Shown here piece after piece: positions 57,923 to 64,000 of a DNA stretch of 64,000 bases. The position numbers were made by a program, and so were the translations under genes. This DNA is from Allochromatium tepidum (lineage in GTDB: Bacteria; Pseudomonadota; Gammaproteobacteria; Chromatiales; Chromatiaceae). The stretch spans positions 1,938,755 to 2,002,754 of the forward strand of contig NZ_AP024563.1 of NCBI RefSeq assembly GCF_018409545.1, given 5' to 3'. The notes beneath the pieces were generated by a model. The model was not told the origin of the DNA and ran no database searches. It was given only the letters and a program-made list of their open reading frames with translations. Positions within the stretch are counted from its first letter, which is position 1. The number at the start of each line of letters is the position of its first letter.

Positions 57923-59532
57923 GTGGCTGCGACTGGTTGTCCGATTTTTTGAGCCGCCTCGGTGAATCCAGCGCGAACATCCATGACGCCAAGCCGCTTG
58001 CGCCCGCTCGGAGGTTGATCCTTGATCCAGCGCTCTGGGAACCGGCGGCGCGAGCGGCGGTCGCTATGGGGCTGCGTCACGCCGGTGTCTGGGTCGATCC
58101 GCTCGACACGCCCGCCGATCCGGTGCGCGATGGTGCCGAACCGCGTCTGCGCGTGATGGCCTGTCTGGAGCGCGACGGCGACTATCTGATCCTGGAGACC
58201 GAGGTTCCGCTGAGCCGGCCGCATCTAGCCTCACAGGCACCTCACTTCCCTGGAATCGGTCGCCTGGAACGCCACGCGCATGACCTGACCGGACTCATCT
58301 GGACCGATCAGCCCGATGGACGCCGCTGGACGCGCCATCAGGCTTGGCCTGAGGATCGCTTCCCGTTGCGCGCCGATTTTCCCGTGAGCGGCGAGGACAC
58401 CGGACGCGCCCCGGCCGATGCAGAGTATCCCTTCGCGCCCATCCAGGGCAGCGGCGTCCACGAGATCCCGGTCGGCCCGGTCCATGCCGGCATCATCGAG
58501 CCGGGACACTTCCGCTTCCAGGCCATGGGCGAGGAGGTCTTGCGGCTGGAGGAACGGCTCGGCTATGTCCATCGCGGAGTCGAGAAGCTCGCCGTCGGAC
58601 GTGATCCGTCCGGACTGGCGCGGCTCGCCGGGCGGGTCTCGGGTGATTCGACGGTCGCCCATGCCTGGGCGGCCTGTCAGGCCATGGAGCGCGCCACCGG
58701 CTGTGAGGCGCCGCCGCGCGCCCTGGCCCTGCGCGCACTCCTGGCCGAGCGCGAACGCATCGCCAATCATCTCGGCGACATCGGCGCCATTTGCAACGAC
58801 GTCGGTTTCGCCTTCGCGCATGTCCAGTGCGCACGACTGCGCGAGCAGTGGCAGCGGCGCTCGCGCGAGCTGTTCGGGCATCGGTTGCTGATGGATGTGG
58901 TCATCCCCGGCGGTGTCGCCCAGGATCTGTCGGTCGGCGGCTTCCATGATCTACGACTCGACCATGCCGCGCTCCGTCAGGCCATCGACCCCATCTTCGA
59001 CATCGTCGAGGATCTGCCCTCGCTCGACGACCGCTTGCTCACGACCGGCATTCTGTCCGAAGCCGATGCCCGTGAACTCGGCTGCACCGGCTATGTCGGC
59101 AAGGCCAGCGGTCTGGCGTTCGATGTGCGCCGCGACAGCCCCTACCCGCCCTATGATCGACTGCGGGTCGAGGTGCCGGTCCAGACCGAGGGTGACGTGG
59201 CCGCACGGGTGCGGGTGCGGCTCGGCGAGGTGCGCGGCAGTCTGTGGATGCTCGATCGCCTGCTCGACGATCTGCCGACGGGCGAGATCCGGACACCGCT
59301 CCCGTCGCCCGAAGCCGGCGCCCTGGGCTTGGGGTTGATCGACGGCTGGCGCGGCGAGATCCTGAGCTTCGTGCGTTTCGACGACACCGGACGCATCGCC
59401 CGCTACTTCCCGCGCGACCCGAGCTGGTTCACCTGGCCGGCGCTCGAACGGCTGATCCTGGGCAACATCGTCCCCGACTTCCCGGTCTGCAACAAATCGG
59501 TCAACGGCTCCTATGCCGGCCATGACCTTTGA
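57919..59532 (+). CDS. hyfG: HyfG-like NuoCD-type large subunit lacking NiFe ligands
   Basis: A 537-aa fusion of a NuoC-like domain (residues 1-170) and a NuoD/hydrogenase-large-subunit domain. GYVHRGVEKLAVGRD is conserved, but the first ligand motif reads AGRVSGDSTVAHAW without cysteines, and the C-terminal motif reads DFPVCNKSVNGSYAGHDL instead of DPCxxC. It therefore cannot hold a standard [NiFe] site. This matches the energy-converting-hydrogenase-related (Ehr) complexes. The small NuoB-like subunit (HyfI) that should follow is not present before the convergent corC gene 9 bp downstream. Confidence 0.87.
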   Translation: MSGCDWLSDFLSRLGESSANIHDAKPLAPARRLILDPALWEPAARAAVAMGLRHAGVWVDPLDTPADPVRDGAEPRLRVMACLERDGDYLILETEVPLSRPHLASQAPHFPGIGRLERHAHDLTGLIWTDQPDGRRWTRHQAWPEDRFPLRADFPVSGEDTGRAPADAEYPFAPIQGSGVHEIPVGPVHAGIIEPGHFRFQAMGEEVLRLEERLGYVHRGVEKLAVGRDPSGLARLAGRVSGDSTVAHAWAACQAMERATGCEAPPRALALRALLAERERIANHLGDIGAICNDVGFAFAHVQCARLREQWQRRSRELFGHRLLMDVVIPGGVAQDLSVGGFHDLRLDHAALRQAIDPIFDIVEDLPSLDDRLLTTGILSEADARELGCTGYVGKASGLAFDVRRDSPYPPYDRLRVEVPVQTEGDVAARVRVRLGEVRGSLWMLDRLLDDLPTGEIRTPLPSPEAGALGLGLIDGWRGEILSFVRFDDTGRIARYFPRDPSWFTWPALERLILGNIVPDFPVCNKSVNGSYAGHDL

Positions 59533-59541
59533 GCGTCGCCT

Positions 59542-60429
59542 TCAGCCCGCGCCGTCCCCCGACTGGTCGGGCGGCGATTCCTCCAAGGGCTCCAGCGACT
59601 CGATATTGAGCAGATGCACCCGCCGGCTGTCGGCGCGCATCACGGTGAAACGGAAGCGCCCGAGTTCCACCGACTCGCCGCGCTTGGGCAGATGCCCGAA
59701 GGCATTGACCACCAGCCCGCCGATGGTGTCGAACTCCTCGTCTGAGAAATCGCTGCCGAAGTATTCGTTGAAATCCTCGATCGGGGTGCGCGCCTTGGCG
59801 CTGAAATCGTTCTCGCCGCGGCGGAAGATGCCCGAGCCCTCGTCATAGTCGTGCTCGTCGTCGATCTCGCCGACGATCTGTTCGAGCACGTCCTCGATCG
59901 TCACCAGACCCGAGGCGTTGCCGTACTCGTCGACCACGATCGCCATGTGATTGCGGCTGGCGCGAAACTCCTTGAGCAGCACGTTGAGCCGCTTGCTCTC
60001 GGGCACGAAGACCGCCGAGCGCAGCAGATCGCGGATGTTGAAGGCGCGCCGACCGGTCTCGACGCAGAAGGAGAGCAGATCCTTCGCCAGCAGGATACCG
60101 ACCACCTCGCCCTTGTCGTCACCGGTGACGGGAAAGCGTGAATGGGCCGACTTGACCGCGATCTGGAGGATCTTCTCCAGCGGGTCGTCGCGGCGCAGCG
60201 CGACCATCTCGGCGCGCGGGACCATGATGTCGCGCACCCGCAGGTCCGAGACCTGGAGCACGCCCTCGATCATGCTCAGGGCATCCGCGTCCAGCAGTTC
60301 CCTCTGTCGCGCATCCTTCAGCAGCTCGATGAGCTGTTCCCGGTCCTGTGGCTCGCCACCCAGCAGTTGGCCCAGACGTCCGAGCCAGTTGCGTGATCGC
60401 GAACCCTCGCTAGATCGATCGCTCGTCAT
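59542..60429 (-). CDS. corC: CorC/HlyC-type transporter-associated protein
   Basis: A 295-aa cytoplasmic protein with two CBS domains ([20 protein letters not shown]... HSRFPVTGD, and a second around [30 protein letters not shown]). A C-terminal CorC_HlyC domain ([20 protein letters not shown]) follows. It is linked to Mg2+/Co2+ efflux in enterobacteria. The start at 60429 gives the E. coli-like length; it overlaps ybeY by 20 bp. It is the last gene of the miaB-ybeZ-ybeY-corC operon. Confidence 0.92.
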   Translation of the reverse strand: MTSDRSSEGSRSRNWLGRLGQLLGGEPQDREQLIELLKDARQRELLDADALSMIEGVLQVSDLRVRDIMVPRAEMVALRRDDPLEKILQIAVKSAHSRFPVTGDDKGEVVGILLAKDLLSFCVETGRRAFNIRDLLRSAVFVPESKRLNVLLKEFRASRNHMAIVVDEYGNASGLVTIEDVLEQIVGEIDDEHDYDEGSGIFRRGENDFSAKARTPIEDFNEYFGSDFSDEEFDTIGGLVVNAFGHLPKRGESVELGRFRFTVMRADSRRVHLLNIESLEPLEESPPDQSGDGAG

Positions 60430-60946
60430 GAGAAGTCTTGTCATCCTCCAGGTTGCCCTGGTCTTCATACGGTGGGGCGAATCCTAACCCGCCCAGGATC
60501 GCCGTTTCCAGTGTTTCCATCACGACGGCCTCGGCGTCCGTAATATGATCGTAATCAAGCAGATGCAGGACGCCATGCACGACCATGTGCGCCCAGTGCG
60601 CTTCCGGCGTCTTGCCCTGCTCAAGCGCCTCGCGCCGCACCACCTCAGTGCAGATCACCAAGTCGCCGAGCAGGTCATGGATGGGGTCGTCCGTGTCCAG
60701 ACCGGGCGGCGGCTCGAACGGAAAGGACAGCACATTGGTCGGCTTGTCGCGTCCGCGATACTGGAGATTGAGCGACTGACTCTCGTCGGGGTCGACCAAG
60801 CGGATGGTCAGCTCGGCGCGTGGGCGTTGAAACGGCGGATCGGCCTGCTCCAGCACGGCCTGGACCCAGCGCTCGAATTGGGGCGGCAGCGGATGATCGG
60901 CGTCCTCGGTGGCGACCTGTAGATCCAGCTCCAGTTCGACGCTCAT
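60410..60946 (-). CDS. ybeY: Endoribonuclease YbeY
   Basis: A 178-aa zinc-dependent RNase for 16S rRNA 3' maturation and ribosome quality control. The metal motif H-x3-H-x5-H is complete in [11 protein letters not shown]. The N-terminal [35 protein letters not shown] is typical. A roughly 20-residue acidic C-terminal extension ([19 protein letters not shown]) goes beyond the core. It overlaps ybeZ by 4 bp. Confidence 0.95.
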   Translation of the reverse strand: MSVELELDLQVATEDADHPLPPQFERWVQAVLEQADPPFQRPRAELTIRLVDPDESQSLNLQYRGRDKPTNVLSFPFEPPPGLDTDDPIHDLLGDLVICTEVVRREALEQGKTPEAHWAHMVVHGVLHLLDYDHITDAEAVVMETLETAILGGLGFAPPYEDQGNLEDDKTSHDERSI

Positions 60947-61914
60947 GGCTGATTCTCGAAGTCATCATAGGCGTTGACGATGCGCTGCACCAAGGCATGA
61001 CGCACCACGTCGCGGGCGTTGAAGAAGGTGAAGCTGATGCCCTGGACGTCCTTGAGGATCTCGACCGCCTGTCGCAAGCCGGACGGCTGGCCGCGCGGCA
61101 GATCGACCTGGGTGACGTCGCCGGTGATGACGGCGGTCGAACCGAAGCCGATACGGGTCAGGAACATCTTCATCTGCTCGGGCGTGGTGTTCTGCGCCTC
61201 GTCGAGGATGATGAAGGATTCGTTCAGGGTGCGGCCGCGCATGTAAGCCAGCGGCGCCACCTCGATCACATTGCGCTCGATGAGCTTGTTGACCTTCTCG
61301 AAGCCGAGCATCTCGAACAGGGCGTCATAGAGCGGACGCAGATAGGGGTCGATCTTCTGCGCCAGATCGCCGGGCAGGAAGCCGAGCCGCTCGCCCGCCT
61401 CGACCGCCGGGCGCACCAGCAGCAATCGGCGCACCCGATCGGACTCCAGCGCCTCGACCGCGCAGGCCACGGCCAGATAGGTCTTGCCCGTCCCGGCCGG
61501 CCCGACGCCGAAATTGATGTCGTGCTTGAGGATGGCGTGCAGGTATTCCTGCTGATTGGGTCCGCGTGCCCGGATCAGACCGCGCTTGGTCTTGATGATC
61601 ACGTCCGGCAGCCGGTCCTCGACCTGCTCCAGGAGCGCGTCCACGCCGGAGTCCTGGAGCACCAGATGGATGGTCTCAGGTGTCAGCACCGACTCGGCGG
61701 TCTCGGCATAGAGTGCGCGCAGCACCTGCTCGCCGAGCCGCACCGCATCGCCCTCGCCGATCAAGCGAAAGCTCGATCCGCGATTGCTGATCTCGATCCC
61801 GAGCCGGCGTTCGAGTTGACGGAGATGTTGATCGAACTGGCCGCACAGATTGGCCAGACGCGCGTTGTCCTCGGGCCTGAGCTCGAGGTCGATGGATTGG
61901 GGTTGGATAGTCAA
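60943..61914 (-). CDS. ybeZ: PhoH-like ATPase YbeZ
   Basis: A 323-aa PhoH-family P-loop ATPase. Walker A is [12 protein letters not shown] (about residue 140), Walker [16 protein letters not shown], and the sensor region [18 protein letters not shown]. It has an N-terminal KH-like RNA-binding region. It works with YbeY in rRNA processing. The gene lies 5 bp after the miaB stop. Confidence 0.95.
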   Translation of the reverse strand: MTIQPQSIDLELRPEDNARLANLCGQFDQHLRQLERRLGIEISNRGSSFRLIGEGDAVRLGEQVLRALYAETAESVLTPETIHLVLQDSGVDALLEQVEDRLPDVIIKTKRGLIRARGPNQQEYLHAILKHDINFGVGPAGTGKTYLAVACAVEALESDRVRRLLLVRPAVEAGERLGFLPGDLAQKIDPYLRPLYDALFEMLGFEKVNKLIERNVIEVAPLAYMRGRTLNESFIILDEAQNTTPEQMKMFLTRIGFGSTAVITGDVTQVDLPRGQPSGLRQAVEILKDVQGISFTFFNARDVVRHALVQRIVNAYDDFENQP

Positions 61915-61919
61915 GCGGC

Positions 61920-63245
61920 TCAGTGGGCCGGTTGCCCACGCAGTGAATTGGGGAGTGATTCGGTGATGGTCAGATCGACGAACCGGCCGATGAGTTCGGC
62001 CGGGCCGTCGAAGTTGACCACACGATTGTTCTCGGTGCGACCGGCGAGCTGGGCCGGATCCTTGCGCGACGGCCCTTCGACCAGCACGCGCTGCACCGTG
62101 CCGACCATCCGGCGACTGATGCGCTGGGCATTGGTGTCGATGCGCTGTTGCAGCCGTTCCAGACGCGCCTTCTTGACCTCGAGCGGCACCGCGTCCGGAT
62201 AGTCGGCGGCGGGCGTGCCGGGGCGACGGCTGTAGACGAAGCTGAAGCTATGGTCGAAGCCGACCTGATCGATCAGATCCAGGGTCGCGGCGAAATCCTC
62301 GTCCGTCTCGTTCGGGAAACCGACGATGAAGTCCGACGAGATGCAGATGTCCGGACGCGCCTCGCGCAGTCGGCGGATCTTGGCCCGATATTCGAGCGCG
62401 GTATGCCCGCGTTTCATCGCCGCCAGGATGCGATCCGAACCGGACTGCACCGGCAGATGGACGAAGCTCGCCAGCTCGGGCACCTCGGCGAAGGTCTCGA
62501 TCAGGTCGTCGCCGAACTCGACCGGATGGCTGGTGGTGAAACGGATGCGCCCGATGCCCTCCACCGCCGCCACATAGCGGATCAGCAACGCCAGACTCGC
62601 CGTGGAGCCATCGGCCATCAGACCGCGATAGGCATTGACGTTCTGGCCGAGCAGATTGATCTCGCGCACGCCCTGTTCGGCCAGATCCGCGACCTCGGCG
62701 ATCACGTCATCGAAGGGACGGCTGATCTCCTCGCCACGGGTGTAGGGCACCACGCAATAGGTGCAGTATTTGGAGCAGCCTTCCATCACCGAGACGAAGG
62801 CGGTCGGCCCTTCGGCGCGCGGCGCGGGCAGACAGTCGAACTTCTCGATCTCGGGGAAGGAGACATCGACCTGGGGTCGGCGGCTGGTCTCCAGATCCTT
62901 GAGCATCTGCGGCAGCCGGTGCAGGGTCTGGGGTCCGAACACCAGATCGACATAAGGCGCACGGGTGCGGATCGCCTCGCCCTCCTGACTGGCGACACAG
63001 CCGCCGACGCCGATCACCAGATCGGGCCGCGCCTGCTTCCAGGGCTTCCAGCGTCCGAGTTGTGAAAAGACCTTCTCCTGCGCCTTCTCGCGGATCGAGC
63101 AGGTGTTGAGCAGCAGGACGTCGGCCTCCTCGGGCTGATCGGTCAGTTCCAGACCCGCCGCGACACGCAGCGCATCCGCCAGGCGCGCCGAGTCGTACTC
63201 GTTCATCCGGCAGCCATAGGTTTGAATGAAAAGCTTACGCGACAT
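61920..63245 (-). CDS. miaB: tRNA-2-methylthio-N6-dimethylallyladenosine synthase
   Basis: A 441-aa radical SAM methylthiotransferase acting on A37 of tRNAs. The N-terminal UPF0004 domain has cluster ligands in [21 protein letters not shown] and [11 protein letters not shown]. The radical SAM motif is [17 protein letters not shown]-terminal TRAM domain ends [15 protein letters not shown]. All six cluster cysteines are present. The start at 63245 ([12 protein letters not shown]) matches the family; the frame is open for another 108 codons upstream. Confidence 0.96.
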   Translation of the reverse strand: MSRKLFIQTYGCRMNEYDSARLADALRVAAGLELTDQPEEADVLLLNTCSIREKAQEKVFSQLGRWKPWKQARPDLVIGVGGCVASQEGEAIRTRAPYVDLVFGPQTLHRLPQMLKDLETSRRPQVDVSFPEIEKFDCLPAPRAEGPTAFVSVMEGCSKYCTYCVVPYTRGEEISRPFDDVIAEVADLAEQGVREINLLGQNVNAYRGLMADGSTASLALLIRYVAAVEGIGRIRFTTSHPVEFGDDLIETFAEVPELASFVHLPVQSGSDRILAAMKRGHTALEYRAKIRRLREARPDICISSDFIVGFPNETDEDFAATLDLIDQVGFDHSFSFVYSRRPGTPAADYPDAVPLEVKKARLERLQQRIDTNAQRISRRMVGTVQRVLVEGPSRKDPAQLAGRTENNRVVNFDGPAELIGRFVDLTITESLPNSLRGQPAH

Positions 63246-63617
63246 GGAGATCCGGTGGACGGGCGGCGGCGTCGATCGAGTGGGTCGAGATGGTAAGTGG
63301 GCGCGATTTCGCGGCTGGGCGTCGAGCCGGCATGGGATTCGGAACGCCGGGATGACAAGGCGGATCATAGTCCTGAATCGACGGCGGGCTGTCAAGATTG
63401 GACGACCCGATGCGGTGCGAACGGACGCTCGATTCGCAGTTTGCCCGGCACGGTTTTTTCGAGAGTGACCGTACTGATTTTTACCGTACTGAGGTGGTGC
63501 CAACTCGAAATCTTTCATGGGATGGGGGATAGGAACTTCCGGACATGCGGCCTCCTGCACGGCTTGCACGCCGTCTGCTCTTCCCCCAAGAAGTTGTCGG
63601 CGACAACCAAATCGCTA
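63246..63617. other. Intergenic region upstream of miaB with short repeats
   Basis: No gene is supported in these 372 bp. Two direct repeats ACCGTACTGA lie at 63468-63477 and 63483-63492, and a 15-bp palindrome GTTGTCGGCGACAAC at 63593-63607, just past the serC stop. A T-rich patch (CGGTTTTTTCG) precedes the repeats. The miaB promoter must be here; the repeats may be regulator-binding sites. Confidence 0.4.
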
Positions 63618-64000
63618 TCAGCCGTTGCGGCGCTCGAAGTCCTGCATGAAGGCCACCAGTGCGTCCACCCCTGCTTCGGGCATGGCGTTGTAGATGCTCG
63701 CACGCATACCGCCGACCGAGCGATGCCCCTTGAGCGTGGTCAACCCCGCGGCCTTTGCTTCCTTGAGGAAGACCTCGTCCAGATCGGCATCGGCCAGGGT
63801 GAAGGGCACGTTCATCCAGGAGCGATCCGTCGGCGCGACCGGGTTGGCATAGAAACTCGACGCATCGATAGCGTCATAGAGCTTCCTGGCCTTGCGCGCA
63901 TTGACCTCGGCCATCGCCGACAGACCGCCCATGTCCTTCAGCCACTTGAACACCAGTCCCGCCAGATACCAGGCATAGGTCGGCGGGGTGTTGTACATGG
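63618..64000 (-). CDS. serC: Phosphoserine aminotransferase, C-terminal part (5' end beyond window)
   Basis: The C-terminal 127 residues of SerC, which makes O-phosphoserine from 3-phosphohydroxypyruvate. [20 protein letters not shown] is the family signature near the middle of the protein. [22 protein letters not shown] and the [17 protein letters not shown] loop (phosphate binding Arg/His) complete the C-domain. The stop is at 63618; the coding frame runs off the right edge. Confidence 0.95.
   Translation of the reverse strand, partial: MYNTPPTYAWYLAGLVFKWLKDMGGLSAMAEVNARKARKLYDAIDASSFYANPVAPTDRSWMNVPFTLADADLDEVFLKEAKAAGLTTLKGHRSVGGMRASIYNAMPEAGVDALVAFMQDFERRNG

Noticed and set aside
57919-59532. 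HyfG as a functional [NiFe] hydrogenase catalytic subunit
   Set aside because: Neither the N-terminal nor the C-terminal CxxC nickel-ligand motif is present, so only homology, not hydrogenase activity, is claimed.
63593-63607. serC terminator
   Set aside because: The palindrome GTTGTCGGCGACAAC has almost no loop and is not followed by a T-run on the minus strand.

Overview
This is a high-GC gammaproteobacterial chromosome segment, most likely from a purple sulfur bacterium (Chromatiaceae, Allochromatium/Thiocystis type). Three things point there: a secreted Gly/Tyr-rich sulfur-globule-like protein, a DsrC-family protein with both redox cysteines, and typical gammaproteobacterial gene orders such as miaB-ybeZ-ybeY-corC. 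The assignment is inferred from gene content; no rRNA gene is present to test it.

Region 1 (1-16.4 kb) is mostly core. It holds an HD-GYP response regulator, parC, cca, a five-gene Sia-type signalling operon (siaB-siaC-siaD, a periplasmic binding protein, siaA), a COG5610-like protein, a tiny Cys/Lys-rich ORF behind a ferritin gene, an internally deleted modD, mrp and metG.

Region 2 (16.4-23.8 kb) is an accessory island between tRNA-Phe and tRNA-Asn. It contains an orphan YgiT-type zinc-finger gene and an IS701-like element whose transposase is split by two 1035-bp IS1595 copies, each with its own 8-bp target duplication. It also has a lipoprotein gene and an IS66-family element that landed inside the tRNA-Asn terminator.

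Region 3 (23.8-41.9 kb) returns to core metabolism and repair: aminotransferase, uvrB, glutamine cyclotransferase, sulfur globule protein, family-4 UDG, leuA, cbpA, nadC, ampD, rluE, a TonB-like protein, DUF3050, a DsrC/TusE-like protein, a hydrolase and an ion transporter. Small DUF4160/DUF2442 and HicB-like gene pairs and several gene remnants are interspersed.

Region 4 (42-59.5 kb) encodes two membrane complexes of the complex I / group 4 hydrogenase family. The first is an Ech-like [NiFe] hydrogenase (echAB, then echCDEF) whose operon is split by a 4.2-kb integron remnant. The remnant has two attC sites enclosing a restriction-modification-like gene pair, a frameshifted brnA, a truncated metallo-beta-lactamase-fold gene, an IS256 remnant and the 3' end of an integron integrase gene. 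The second is a Hyf-like complex (hyfB, C, E, F, G) whose large subunit lacks the nickel-ligand cysteines and which has no small subunit gene beside it. A phoU-like gene and an internally deleted DUF389 gene lie between the two.

Region 5 (59.5-64 kb) is the reverse-strand miaB-ybeZ-ybeY-corC operon and the 3' part of serC.

A recurring theme is gene decay by deletion: modD, a Ycf46-like AAA ATPase, DUF1538 and DUF389 all lack interior or 5' parts while neighbouring core genes are intact.
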